A stretch of 64,000 bases of DNA from Paroedura picta (taxonomy: Eukaryota > Chordata > Lepidosauria > Squamata > Gekkonidae): NCBI RefSeq assembly GCF_049243985.1, contig NC_135371.1, forward strand, positions 3,311,501-3,375,500. The letters run 5' to 3'. The translations under genes and the position numbers were made by a program. Below the pieces are notes generated by a model. That model did not search any database and was not told the DNA's origin. It was given only the letters and a program-made list of their open reading frames with translations. Positions 37,555 to 48,669 of this stretch are shown here, piece by piece. Numbering within the stretch: position 1 is the stretch's first letter; the number at the start of each line of letters is the position of its first letter.

Positions 37555-37668
37555 CCATTTGGAGAGAACCGGGCCTGGCCCAAGGTCACCCAGCTGGCTG
37601 CATGTGGAGGAGTGGGGAATCAAGCCCGGTCCTGCCATTCTTTGACCACCACACCGCTCTTGACTCTT
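37555..37668 (-). repeat. tRNA-derived SINE head
   Basis: CCCAAGGTCACCCAGCTGGC, GTGGGGAATCAAGCCCGG and ACCACCACACCGCTCT mark the head of the GCTTGGTGTAGTGG SINE. Confidence 0.65.
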
Positions 37669-37856
37669 TTAACAAGGAGTTCTACATCTCAGTAACAAAG
37701 GTTTGCAGGCTGGATGGGGGAGAACCTCTGGGTCTCTTCTCTTGTGTGTGAGGGAGCGAGATCTTTGGGTACAGGTGGAGTGAAAACCAAATATGCACAG
37801 TGAGTGTGATGCAGATGAGGTTTTGGGGTGCCTGAACTGAAGTATAACGTCTAAAT

Positions 37857-37992
37857 CAGGGGTAGTCAAACTGCGGCCCTCCAGATGTCCGTGGACTACA
37901 ATTCCCAGGAGCCCCTGCCAGCGAATGCTGGCAGGGGCTCCTGGGAATTGTAGTCCATGGACATCTGGAGGGCCGCAGTTTGACTACCCCTG
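37857..37992. mobile_element. Palindromic hAT-type MITE, 136 bp
   Basis: Perfect 8-bp target duplication GTCTAAAT at 37849-37856 and 37993-38000. Confidence 0.9.
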
Positions 37993-38604
37993 GTCTAAAT
38001 CACCCAGTGTCACAGCCCCGCTGTCCTCCCCATTTGCCAGGCTGCACTTTGAATCCTCCAACCCCCTTGACGGCCAGTTGCTAAGATTCCTGCCTTTATT
38101 TTCTCACCCCACATCTGCCCTGCTTGCTAACCCCACAACCAAGCAACTGTTACTTCCACTGCAAGGCGCATGGGGATTGGCTTCATTTATAGCCCAAATT
38201 CCTTCACCAGGGCGACCCCAGCAGCTGACCTCATCCTCTACCCAAAAGTATTTTAAGCTGAGAGCGGGTGACAGGAACCTAGCAAACTTCGATGGCGAAT
38301 GAGGAATTTGAATGCAAGACTCCTAGATCCAAATCTAGCATTGTAATCACTACTCCACGTAGGCCGTTATCACACGGGAGGGCTGATGAGAGCCGACATG
38401 GACAGGGCCCACCCCTCACCCCAGAGTGACCCTTAGGAACAACCACTCTGAGTCCAAAATTCATTTCTGTTCTCTGTAGCATTAGAGATTCAACTGATCT
38501 CGTGACAGTGTCCTCTGCTTTTTTGTTACTGTGTAAAATTCCACACACACACACAGGCACAATCAATGTAAATACCCACACACAGCTAACCACGAAGGGC
38601 AGGC

Positions 38605-38691
<87 letters not shown>

Positions 38692-38750
38692 AGATTTCAG
38701 CCAGTCTCCTATTTAACTAACCCTTTTGCAGTTGAAGATATATAGATGGG
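37993..38750. other. Intergenic stretch with an (ATT)n array
   Basis: No gene seen. 38615-38689 is about 25 ATT units. Lies between the KRAB cluster and the SCAN genes. Confidence 0.5.
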
Positions 38751-39029
38751 ATGATGCATAGAGGGGGTTTTCACATCACTGTAGGAAACCAGATTTTATT
38801 CACCGTTGGCCCAATTTCACGTAAAGCGATACAGGGACAGGAGTGGCAGACAGCTATTCTGTCCATCAGTGAGTCAGCTCTGAAGTGCTATGACCATTTC
38901 AAACAGTGCCACTTTCCCCCCTGCCTTCTCTTTGGCTATGCAAACTGTCTTGAATATGTCTTCTTGTTAACATTAGCCGAGTGCTATAATGCTATAGCAG
39001 CACCTTTGTGATCAGCTGACCACTTCTGA

Positions 39030-39360
39030 CATCAGGCCCCTGACGGAACTTTCTAAGTTCATCAGGACCTGGCAAAACGGAGCTCTCCCACCAGGCCTAC
39101 GGTTTAGGCCAACCAGAATTAGAACTGTGTTTACCTCTCTTATCCCCCCTCCTCTCCCCTCAATTCTTCCAGCCAGTCCCCTTTTATTGAGTCATTTAAG
39201 ACCAGCCGCAAGCAAAAAAATGTTAAAACCTAATTAGGAATTGATTTCATTATGTGTTATGCATTTTACTGTTCTAATGTTATGTATTTTGTTGTTTGCT
39301 GCCCCCAAGATGTCCAGCCTGAGGGGGGCAGTATATAAATCAAACTATAAATAAATTCCC
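39030..39360 (+). mobile_element. L2-type LINE 3' end
   Basis: GACCTGGCAAAACGGAGCTC then 3' UTR GCCCCCAAGATGTCCAGCCT..GGGGCAGTATATAAATC and an ATAAATAAAT tail. Confidence 0.65.
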
Positions 39361-39369
39361 AGTGGTGTC

Positions 39370-40149
39370 GCTATAGCACTATGGTGCTCAGCTTATAATG
39401 TTTAAAAAGGGGGGGGGGGAAATGCAGAAGCAGCTTGTGTGCGGCTAAAAAGGGTGGCTGCAGGGGGAATAGCATTACAGGGAGCGTTACAGACATTTTA
39501 CACAGCGCACACCATGGGAAGAAAGATAGTTTCATCACGGGGTTCAACCATGCTTTCCTAAACCAACGCAAGTGGGTTTGTCTGAACAGGCAAATAAATT
39601 CTGCTACCAGCTGGTCACTAAAACAGGTCTGTCTGAAAGGACAGGGGGAAAAAACTGTTAGAGACCAGTCACTAAACTGGAATACAAAAGCCATTTGAAA
39701 AGCCCCAGTGGAAGAAGCGTACATTCCAAAAACCAAGCTTTGCGTCAGCTAGCCACAGGTTAGCTTACATTATGAATGGACAAGAAGCGCTTTTGGAGAA
39801 ACCTTTTATTAAAGTGTACCCCCCGCCCCATAAAACAGAAACACAGTGCAAAATATAACCTACAAAGAATTACAGAACACCTGCAGTCGGCGAAACCTCA
39901 GCTTCTTGCGTTGTGGGAAGTTTTGGCAAAACTTAGCCACAAAAAGACTTCTCGCCAGAGAACTGAGCAATAGTAGGACAAAAAACACTCTTCTCAGGAG
40001 TGGATTTCCTGTGTGCTTGTCAAAAAGAAGTCATTTAATCATCTCGAAAAGGCTGGGAAACATTTCCAATCCAACGAACTGGTTGCTAGGTAGCCTCCTG
40101 GTCTCCAGAAGCCAAAGCAAAACCTTGTTTCTCACAAGCTGCCATAGGG
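39370..40149 (-). promoter_or_regulatory. Candidate 3' end of the minus-strand SCAN gene
   Basis: AATAAA on minus at 39810-39805, about 1.37 kb beyond the stop at 41176. Mostly non-repetitive sequence, consistent with a 3' UTR, interrupted by repeats at 40150-41095. Not proven. Confidence 0.3.
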
Positions 40150-41095
40150 GGTGCCAACCTCCAGGGCGGACCTGGGGATCCCCTGAAATAACACCTCATC
40201 TCCAGACTAAAGAGATCTGTTTCCCTGGGGAACCAATTGGGTGGACTCTGTGGCTACCCCTCCAGTCCCCTGCCACTGACCAGGGGAAATCTGGGATTTG
40301 CGGGATCTACTGCACACTAAAAACAGATTACTAAAACATTCTGCCGTGGTAGCAAAGGGGACAGCTAGCTATTATAGCAAGGTTAGCGACTGCCCCTATT
40401 TCAGATTGTTTCAGAGCTGGGATATGAAAAATCTGTAGTGTGCATAATCCAAAAGCATGTGAAGAATATCCTGCAGGGGGCATCGGAGGAGATGTGTATT
40501 TGGCATAGTTAGAATGGGAACTTCCTGGAATTTTTCAAACAGTCTCCTCCAGTGTCCTGGTTGGCTCAACTGGAGACTTCCTACATCTTTGGGCACACTT
40601 CCTGCTGGCCTCCAAAACAGGAAGAGTGAATGCTGAACAACTGGTTAGACAGTCAGTCTGAACATTCTCTCCTCAGTTTTTTTTCTTACAAAGTAATTTC
40701 TCTCCTAAATAAAACTATTCATGCTTTTAAGACACTTGGTGTTCTGCTCTCTTGCATACTTAAACTCTGCCAACTTACAGCAGCCATTTTCTCCAGGGGA
40801 ACTGATCTCTGTTGGCTAGGGATGCCAGCCTGGATCCCCCGGAATTACAGCTCATCTTCAGGCAACAGAGATCAGTTCCCCTGGAGAAAAGGGCTGCTTC
40901 AAAGCTGGACTGTATGACATTATGCCACACTGAAGACCTTCCCCTCCTCAAACCCTGCCAGTCACAGGCTCCACCCCTCAAAGTCTCCAAGTTTTCCCCA
41001 AAATGGAGCAAACAACCCTACTGTTGGCTCAAAATCTACTGTAACCCCAGGAGATCTCCAGGCCCCACCTGGTGGTTGGCAACCCTGGCTTCCAA
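40150..41095 (+). repeat. Copies of an unclassified squamate repeat
   Basis: 40150-40290 and 40815-41095 carry CCAACCTCCAGGGCGGACCT, GGGGATCCC.., CAGAGATCAGTTCCCCTGGA and CCCACCTGGTGGTTGGCAAC. Same family at 42885, 44065, 46983, 49900, 50278 and 55600. Confidence 0.6.
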
Positions 41096-41175
41096 ACCTG
41101 CCCAAAGAGAGCTATTCCAATCCAGCACGAATTCTCTTGCTTCTCCAAAGGCTTCCCTTGTGCACAAGACTCTTC

Positions 41176-42623
41176 TCACACCTCAAGCTTTGGTACACAC
41201 TCTGTGGTGTGGACCTTCCGATGTCTCACCATGTGTGACGGTCTCTGGAACATTTCCCCACATTCGGGACACGTGCGGGACTTCTCCCTGGTATGGATCT
41301 TCCCGTGCATTTTGAGAGACGACTTCCACATGAAGCTTTGCCCGCAGTCGGTGCATTTGTAGGGTTTCTCCCCAGTGTGGACGCGCTGGTGCCTCCTGAG
41401 GTGGGACATGCCGTAGAAAGATTTCCCACACTTCAAACATTTATGGGGCTTCTCTCTTGCTGAAATTCTTCTTAGGCATACTGTGGAGGCGCGGAGCGAG
41501 CTCTGTAGGCCTGGGGTCGCTTCCTCACTCTTATGGATCTTTCGATGCCTTTCCAGAGAGGAATTCCACCGGAAAACATCCCCGCAGTCAGGACATTTAT
41601 AAGGTCTCAGTGCATATGCAGAGTGGATACACTGGTGCCCATTCTGTTCCCATGCGCTCAAGACTTCCCCACATGCGGAGCACCTGTAGTTCTCTCCCTG
41701 GGCACAGGGGCTTTGGGCAGCTCCGTTGCTTCCCTTGTGGGTCTTTTTGTGTCGAAAAAACGAGGAATGCCAAGTGAACCTTTCCCCGCAGTCTGGGCAG
41801 GCATAGGGTTTTTCCCCCGTGTGGATGCGCTGATGTCTTCTCAGACGGGCCTTGGTGATGAATTTTTTCCCGCAGGCCAAGCAAAGGCAGTCCTTCTTTC
41901 CGGAGAATCCACACCGGTGGGCATTGAGGTCCGACGCGCTGCTGAAACTTTCCCCACACTCGCAACAAATACACGCCATCCCTTCGCCCTGCTTGTGCGT
42001 CTCGTGAGGGGGAACGACCGGCGTTCCTTTTGCGTGGATCTTCCTGTGCCTGATGAGAGAGTGCCTCCAGCTAAAGCTTTCCCCGCAGTCGGGGCACGGG
42101 TAGGCGCTCTCTCTCGTGTGGAGCTGCTGGTGCCTTCTGAGAGAGGAGGCGTCGTAGAAAGCTTTCTCGCATTCCGTGCACTGATGCGACTTCGTGCCGG
42201 TGTGGATCATCTGGTGCCGCCGGAGGGAGCGTGAGCAAGCAAGGCTTTTCCCACAGTCGGGGCATCGGTAGGGTCTCTCCCCGGTGTGGCTTCGTTTGTG
42301 CAAGACAAGTTGGGAGTTACGGCGGAAGGTCTTCCCACACACAACGCACAACTTTCTCCTCGGGCCCTTGCTGAGGCCCTGCGGGAGGGCAGCCACGCTG
42401 GGTTTCCTGAGGTCCTCTTCACAAGCCACAGATTTACTCCCTCCCTCACTCGGAGGGCTTACCTGCTTCCTTTCTGGTATGGATGGATTCTCCAGCACGT
42501 CTCTGTTTTTATTGCACTGGGGACCGTTGTCGCTGGCTTGTTCTGGGGTTGTCCCTTGCGGCTCGACACGTTTAATAATTTCTCGGGGATGCTCCTCGTT
42601 GTTCTTGCTCGGCTCCCCGAGAT
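41176..42623 (-). CDS. SCAN zinc-finger gene (minus), finger exon
   Basis: Last coding exon of a 755-aa SCAN-C2H2 protein; exons 48525-47827, 43944-43824, 42623-41176 total 2268 nt in frame. It starts after CCTGAACAG and reads (D)LGEPSKNNEEHPREIIKR, an acidic/basic linker, then about 12 fingers: CVVCGKTF, CPDCGKSL, CTECEKAF, CPDCGESF, CCECGESF (histidine side irregular), CLACGKKF, CPDCGERF, CSACGEVL (one residue short), CPDCGDVF, CLKCGKSF, CTDCGQSF, CPECGEMF. Several linkers are long or non-TGEKP, unlike the KRAB cluster, so the array is probably older. Likely a nuclear transcription factor that dimerises through SCAN. Confidence 0.93.
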
Positions 42624-42686
42624 CTGTTCAGGTAGACAGAGAATCTTCCCATTAGGACTTTCCCTGGCCAAGGGAGTAGTCTAAAT

Positions 42687-42792
42687 CAGGAGTAGCCAAA
42701 CTGTGGGATTCCATATGTCTAAGAAATCAACAGGGGCTCATGGTAACTGTAGTCCATTTGGCGTCTGGAGAGCCACAATTTGGCCACTCCTG
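42687..42792. mobile_element. Diverged palindromic MITE
   Basis: CAGGAGTAGCCAAACTG..CAATTTGGCCACTCCTG, 106 bp, flanks GTCTAAAT and GATTAAAT (six of eight). Directly upstream of the finger exon. Confidence 0.75.
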
Positions 42793-42884
42793 GATTAAAT
42801 AAATTAAGCAAGGCAACCGGGTCTGGAGCAAATTCTTCCTAGATACGTGAGCTAGCCAAATAAAAATTTCAGTGAAGTTCAGCT

Positions 42885-43110
42885 AGGGATGTCAGTCTCC
42901 AGATGGGACCTAGGGATATCCTGGAATTACAGTTCATCTCAAGGCAACGGGGATCAGTTCTACTGAAGAAAATGGCTGCTCAGACAGTGGTCTGTAAGGC
43001 ATTGCACCCCACAGTGTTACTCTCCCCTCCTCTCTCCTCTCCCACCCACTGCTGGCTCCACCCCTAAACTCTCCAGGTTTTCCCCAACCTGGAGTTGGCA
43101 CCCCCAGGTT
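42885..43110 (+). repeat. Unclassified squamate repeat
   Basis: GATGTCAGTCTCCAGATGGG..CTAGGGATATCCTGGAATTAC..CTCCAGGTTTTCCCCAACCT. Confidence 0.6.
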
Positions 43111-43304
43111 CAGTCCTGTGGCTCTGCAGAAGAGCAAGATTGGAGCCTGGTAGCCCACTAGAGGCCTACAAATTTGGGGAGTACAAACTAAACATTTGCC
43201 CGTCGGGAAGATTCGGGAGCCCAAATAGAAAGCTGAAGTAATTCAGGGCCCTGAAACAAACTGGGGATTCTCTGTTGGGGGAGAGGTGGAAGAGGAAAAG
43301 GAAG

Positions 43305-43735
43305 AAGAAGAAGACAAAGAAGAAGAGTTGATTCTTATATGCCGCTTTTCTCTACCTGAAGGAGTCTCAAAGTGGCATACAGTTGCCTTCCCTTCCTCTC
43401 CCCACAACAGACACCCTGCGAGGGAGGTGAGGCTGAGAGAGCCCTGATATCACTGAAGTAGAAGAGTTGGTTCTTATATGCCGCTTTTCTCTACCTGAAG
43501 GAGTCTCAAAGCGGCTTCCAATCGCCTTCCCTTTCCTCTCCCCACAACAGACACCCTGTGAGGTGGGTGAGGCTGAGAGACCCCTGATATTCCTGCTCGG
43601 TCAGAACAGCTTCATCAGTGCTGTGGCAAGCCCAAGGTCACCCAGCTGGCTGCATGCGGGGGAGTGCAGAATCAAACCCGGCTTGCCAGATTAGAAGTCC
43701 GCACTCCTAACCACTACGCCAAGCTGGCTCTCTAA
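43305..43735 (-). repeat. tRNA-derived SINE, partial plus nearly full copy
   Basis: 43305-43455 is a 3' piece. 43455-43735 runs from the GAAGAG tail to the tRNA-like head (CCTAACCACTACGCCAAGCT), close to full length. Confidence 0.85.
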
Positions 43736-43823
43736 AACTACAAGCCAACATTGTACCCTTGATTTTGTTTTACTGGCTTACATTTTGGAGCTAGCAAGTA
43801 ACCCAGGGGCGAGGAATCCTTAC

Positions 43824-43944
43824 CCAGAGGCGTCGGGTCTGGCTCCCACATGGCTTCTCTGGAAAGCTGCGGCTGATTCTGTACGCCAAACGGAAGGATT
43901 GGCTCCGGGTCCTGTGCGATCTCTGTCGGTAGCGACTCCATCAT
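43824..43944 (-). CDS. SCAN zinc-finger gene (minus), linker exon
   Basis: 121-nt exon after TTTTTGCAG, encoding MMESLPTEIAQDPEPILPFG, then VQNQPQLSREAMWEPDPTPL, ending G|GTAAGG. Enters in phase 0 and leaves in phase 1, matching both neighbours. Proline- and acid-rich spacer between SCAN and fingers. Confidence 0.85.
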
Positions 43945-44064
43945 CTGCAAAAATGGTACAAGGCCTTTCCCTGTTAATTCATCCGCTCTTCTGAGCTTTG
44001 CTTCGAGGAGATCAGGGCATATGGTTGTTTCCTCCCCTGTTATATACTCACAACAATCCTGTGA

Positions 44065-44260
44065 GGTATGGAGGGTTGCCAGCTCCTGGTTGGGAGAAAC
44101 CTGGAGGCTTGGGATAGAGCTGGGTTTGGGGAATGGCGGGGCTTAAATGCATACAGTGGCCATTTTCTCCAGGGGGACTGATCTCTGTTGCCTGGAGATG
44201 AGCTATAAATTGGGGGGGGGGGTCCCCTTGGTCCCACTTGGAGGCCGGCATCCCTAGTAG
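44065..44260 (-). repeat. Unclassified squamate repeat
   Basis: GGTTGCCAGCTCCTGGTTGG, GGACTGATCTCTGTTGCCTG and a G-run near 44212. Confidence 0.6.
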
Positions 44261-44339
44261 GGTAAACTGAGAGAGGGAGGTGGCCTATACATTGAGTGGT
44301 AGATTTGAACCCAGGCCTTCGTACCCTTAGTCTAACAGG

Positions 44340-44705
44340 CCTAAGGAAAGAGAGGCCATGTTGGATCAGGCCAATGGGCCACCCAGTCCAACACTCTGTA
44401 CCACACATTGGCCAAAACCCAGGGGTCCTCGGGAGGTCCACCAGCAAGGCCGGAAGCCTCCCACTTTTGCTCCCCAAGCAGCCAGAGTACAGAGCATCAC
44501 TGCCCCAGACAGAGCATTCCCCCTAATTTGTGGCCAAGAGCCACCGATGGATCTCTGTTCCATTTTGGCAGAGAGGGCAGTCTAGAAATTCAAATAAATA
44601 AATCCCTTCATGAATCCTAGAGTTGGAAGGGGCCATACAGGCCATCTAGTCCAACCCCCTGCTTAACGCAGAATAGGCCCAGAGCATCCTAATGAACTTT
44701 TAGCA
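44340..44705 (-). mobile_element. Two CR1 3' tails of different subfamilies
   Basis: 44340-44580 matches the CR1 tail at 59265-59640 in reverse (GGATCAGGCCAATGGGCCAC). 44620-44705 is the GAGTTGGAAGGGGCCATACA..GTCCAACCCCC tail. Confidence 0.75.
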
Positions 44706-45109
44706 ATATTTCATCTGCATCCCCTGCTGGGCAGGTAACCCACTGGGCCACACCCCCCCCCCATTCATGCAGGACAGTGGGAGTGAGTGCTGGTTTATGT
44801 GCTATAGCCACTGAAATTTTACTGGTCTTGCTGTGAAAGAAGGCTGTATAATTAAAGCAAAACATATTTCCCCCCATGTTCCAATAATCAATTTCCCACC
44901 TAGTGGTCGTCTTCCTACTTATACTTTCTTGAAAGGCCGAAGGACAGCGAGCAGAAGAATGCATCTTTTAGATGTAATTTTCTTCTTTTTTTAAAGCTCC
45001 TATTAACAACAAACTCTTCTAGCACAAAAAAGGACATATGCTCTCAGCTTTGGGGTATATGCTAGGGTGAATACTGATAATTACCCTCCAGTGACTACCG
45101 TTATGATGG

Positions 45110-45535
45110 TCAGTTCATAGTCTGACGAAGGGTGCTTGCACTCGAATGCTCACGCCTGGAATAAATCTTTGTTGGTCTTAAAGGTGCCCCTGGACTCTAG
45201 TGACTTAATCTTCAATGCATCTCTGTGTTTTTGTTCATTTGCAAACTTGGCGGAAGTGTCAACATTCACACAGCAAAATTAATCAAATTTCCAACATTCA
45301 CTGCAACATACACATCAAAGTTCTTAGCATTAAAGACTTTATTTTTTTTTTTACAAGTTTAGTAAAGGAACTGTTAAATAACTGAGCAATACAAACACAA
45401 GCATTTGGAAACTCCTTGCTGTACAGCCTGAAGGCGTTCCAAAGAATTGCGTCTGAAGAAATGTGCATAGACACGAAACGGTTATACCTTGAATAAAACT
45501 TTGGTCTTAAAAGGTGCCCCTGGACTCCAACTTTG
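45110..45535 (+). repeat. Dispersed repeat with hammerhead-like core (two copies)
   Basis: 45122-45157 reads CTGACGA, a stem GGGTGC/GCACTC, GAAT and a short stem III-like part, then AATAAATCTTTGTTGGTCTT. 45453-45535 is a diverged second copy (CTGAAGA..ACACGAAACGG). Probably Penelope-like retroelement remains. See findings. Confidence 0.5.
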
Positions 45536-45967
45536 TTCAGTCGGTTAGACAGCTAGAACTATCTTCCTCCTCAAAGTTGTTTCTCTTCTCAATAAAACTA
45601 TTTTATTCTTTAAGCAGCGGACACTTGACTCACCTTTACATATTTAAACTGTCCCATGCCAAGAAATGTGAGTTGAATTGCTGGGATTATGCCTTTTGGC
45701 AGGTCTGAGGCAGTCTCCTCCCATTCATTCCACACCTGCCTTTCACCCAAAGCCTTCCTGCTTCCGCAGCACAGCCTCCCTTTCCTCCAGCTCCCTCCTC
45801 AACGCCAGCCTTTATTACACACACACCCCCAGCCAGCCTTCAAGCCCAAAGCCTTGGCAAACAGACCCTGGTTTTATGTCCTTCCTCATCCTCTTCTCTC
45901 CTTAGTATGAAGCCAATAATTACCCAGCACTTCCTGTGCAGCACTTGATAGGAACCTACTGATATGT

Positions 45968-46113
45968 TAGGGGTAGTCAAACTGCGGCCCTCCAGATGTC
46001 CATGGACTACAATTCCCAGGAGCCCTTGCCAGCATTCGCTGGCGAATGCTGGCAAGGGCTCCTGGGAATTGTAGTCCATGGACATCTGGAGGGCCGCAGT
46101 TTGACTACCCCTG
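45968..46113. mobile_element. Palindromic hAT-type MITE with longer loop
   Basis: 146 bp. The centre is duplicated (CAGCATTCGCTGGCGAATGC), making the hairpin longer than the usual 136-bp form. Confidence 0.85.
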
Positions 46114-46254
46114 TGTTAGAACTATTACAAGAGCCCTGTAGGGTAGGCCCGTGTGATCCCCATATTACTGCTGTGGCTGGGGGTGGGAACAGCACGAGAG
46201 CTGTTTGCCCGAGCCAGGGGTCCCCAGTCCTTCTGAGCCTGTGGGAATCTGGAA

Positions 46255-46455
46255 TTCGGATACAGCGTGGTCGTCACAGCCACAAAATGGCTGCCACAGG
46301 ATGTGGATCCAGCCACAAAATGGCTCCCGCAGCTCACCTTCGGTCATACAGTGCTGATCCTTGTGCCAAAGCGTTATCCAATACCCAATGGCCAATCAGA
46401 AGCAGTGCTCTGCAAAAGCCCCAGCAGGCACCGCCCATTTCCTAGAAATACTTGA
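46255..46455 (+). repeat. Unclassified repeat with CCACAAAATGGC units
   Basis: Shares AGCCACAAAATGGCTGC, GGTCATACAGT..CAATGGCCAATCAGAAG blocks with 63475-63690. Confidence 0.6.
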
Positions 46456-46542
46456 GGAGCACTAAGAAAGGGACCACGTTGGGGACACCTGGCCTCAGGT
46501 CACCTAGCGAGTTTGGGACACACAAGGCATTCTTTGAACTAC

Positions 46543-46638
46543 CACGGGTGGCTAACCTGTGGCTCTCCAGATGCCCCTGGGGGCTCATGGGAACTGTAGT
46601 CCATGGACATCTGGAGAGCCACAGTCCGGCCACCCCTG
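46543..46638. mobile_element. Shortened palindromic MITE
   Basis: CACGGGTGGCTAACCTGTGG..CGGCCACCCCTG; one arm is partly deleted. Confidence 0.7.
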
Positions 46639-47139
46639 ACCTATGACTTTAAAGGGCAGCTGTCCATCACCTTCTGCCTGAAATCCTTTAACTGGAGATC
46701 GGGGGATCAGACCTAGGGCCTTGTACATGCGGAAGAGACGTTCTGACACCAGAACAGAGTCTCTTTCGTCACTGGGACTGAGACAAGGCCACTGAAATGC
46801 TGAAATCTCAGTGGGCCACGGATCGGGGATTTCCAATTACCAAGCAAAAGAAAGTTTCTAGTCCCTAAGAGTACAGCATTAGCATCTTACTTTCAGGCCT
46901 GGTACTTTTAGGGTTGCCAGCTCTGGATTGGAAAATATCTGGAGACTTTGAGGTAGGCTAGGATGAAAGTTTTGTGATTGTCCCAAGGTCATTCAGCCAT
47001 GCGGTTGCCAACTCCAGGCAGGGAAATTCCTGGTGATTTGGGGACAGAGCAGGGGGAGGGCTGGGTTTGGAGAGAAGAAGGCCCTCAGCAGGGTATAATG
47101 CCACACAGTCCACCCCCAAATCTGCCCTTTTCTCCAGAG

Positions 47140-47509
47140 CAGTGGTTTTAACCTTCCTATTGCCGCGACCTTTACTACAGTTCCTCATGTTATGTTGTGG
47201 TGACCCCCAACCATAAAATGATGCAAGGGTTCTTTCACAGAAATTAAAACTGAAACTGACCCATGGCGTGAAGATCCATTGTTCAGGATTGTACATAAAT
47301 TGATTTTTTTCCGGGGTTTCTCAGTTCAGTTCTGCCTCTTGTCCCACCAGGTTGATCACACTCTTTTCCGCTGCTCCAAACAGGCGAACGCTCTATCTCG
47401 ATCTACCCCGCAAGGCTGTTGCGTGGATGGTGCCCTCCGCCGGCCAAGCTGCTTGCCCTGCTGTGACCCCCGTGAAAGGGTCGTTTGACCCCCAGGTTGA
47501 GAACCACTG
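47140..47509 (-). mobile_element. SPIN-like non-autonomous hAT element
   Basis: 370 bp with perfect 8-bp target duplication CTCCAGAG (47132-47139, 47510-47517). Reverse orientation of the 4886-5264 element, sharing both ends and the same core (TTCAGTTCTGCCTCTTGTCC, CTATCTCGATCTACCCCGCA). Confidence 0.88.
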
Positions 47510-47560
47510 CTCCAGAGGAAGCTGACCTTTGCAGTCCAGAGATCAGTGATAATTCTAGAG

Positions 47561-47691
47561 CAGGGGTAGTCAAACTGCAGCCCTCCAGATGTCCATGGAC
47601 TACAATTCCCATGAGCCCCTGCCAGCATCCATGGACTACATGGGAATTGTAGTCCATGGACATCTGGAGGGCCGCAGTTTGACTACCTCCG
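47561..47691. mobile_element. Palindromic hAT-type MITE
   Basis: 131 bp with perfect target duplication TTCTAGAG (47553-47560, 47692-47699). The loop is rearranged. Confidence 0.88.
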
Positions 47692-47826
47692 TTCTAGAGG
47701 ATCTCCAGAGCCCACCTAGATGTTGGCGACCCCACCCAACAAGCATCACTTTGCAAGATCCTAGACTGACAGAGGAGACAGAGAAAGGAAAAGAGGGATG
47801 AAAAACAAAGAAGAACACTCTCTCAC

Positions 47827-48525
47827 CTGCTCCTTCCAGGCCTCAGACTCCAGCTGCCCAAGCAGGAAATCTTCAGCCAGGGTCACAGCTTGTGCACAGC
47901 TCTCGGGACAATTTCGCCTGACCCAGTTCTGCATTTCCCCAGGCAGGACGGTCAGGAATTGCTCCAGAACCAGCAGCTCCAGGATCTGCTCCTTGGAGTG
48001 CTTCTCAGCCTTCAGCCACCTGTGGCAAAGTTCCTGGAGCCGGTTGTACGTCCCTCGGGGCCCCTCGGCCTCCTGGTAGCAGAACTGCCGGAAGCACTGG
48101 CGAATGTTCTCCCGGCTCATGGCGTCCCCTTGCAAGATGGCCGCCTTCACTTTCCCATAATCCTCTCTGTCACCAGCCTCCATTTTGAGAAACGCTTGCT
48201 TGGCGTCTCCCCTGAGGGCCGGCTGAAGCCGAGCCGCCCAGTCTTCCTTGGGCCACTGGCAGGCTTCAGCCACTTGCTCAAAGGAAACCAGGAAGGCCTT
48301 CGCGTCGTCCCAGGGGGTGCTCTCCTCCGGCAACTGGGGGGCACTGCACCCCATCTGAGGAACCTCCATCGTCTTCAGGAATTCTTGCAGCTGGGCCTCC
48401 CAGAGCTGGGCTAACCCTCTTTCCAGTTCTTCTTTCATGTGGTACAGAGCTGCTGTTCCCAGGGACCCACCAACCGCTGCCAAGGCCACGGCTTCCGAGG
48501 ACTGACTTCCCCATGAGGAGTCCAT
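47827..48525 (-). CDS. SCAN zinc-finger gene (minus), SCAN exon
   Basis: First coding exon, ATG at 48525, 233 codons, ending KEQ at a CAG|GTGAGA donor in phase 0. Residues about 71-132 ([50 protein letters not shown]) resemble the N-terminal capsid lobe of Ty3/Gypsy-type Gag. Residues about 139-222 form a SCAN domain ([39 protein letters not shown]). SCAN is known to derive from the capsid C-terminal domain of such an element and to mediate dimerisation. The host gene thus keeps more of the ancestral capsid than mammalian SCAN proteins do. The frame is fully open. A CTTCTTAG acceptor lies at about 48569, so a 5' UTR exon is upstream. Confidence 0.93.
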
Positions 48526-48669
48526 CCTGCCAGTCCTGACCTCGTGTCCTGCAGTTCTCCAGTCCACTGTGGTCCTAAGAAGGATATTTAAAAGCAATGA
48601 CACTTAATTAAAGACAAATACTCGCCTCTTCAGCAGCCTGAATTTCTGGGACCCAGTATTTCAGACCGC

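Larger units (their letters stand above)
46983..47740 (-). repeat. Unclassified repeat interrupted by two hAT elements
   Basis: 46983-47139, 47518-47560 and 47692-47740 form one copy of the squamate repeat (GTTGCCAACTCCAGGCAGGG..AGATCAGTG..GATCTCCAGAGCCCACC). Confidence 0.7.

Noticed and set aside
38502-38690. Poly-tyrosine frame
   Set aside because: Translation of the (ATT)n array.
41533-42234. Plus-strand frame of 233 codons across the SCAN gene finger exon
   Set aside because: Antisense shadow of the C2H2 array, with no domain.
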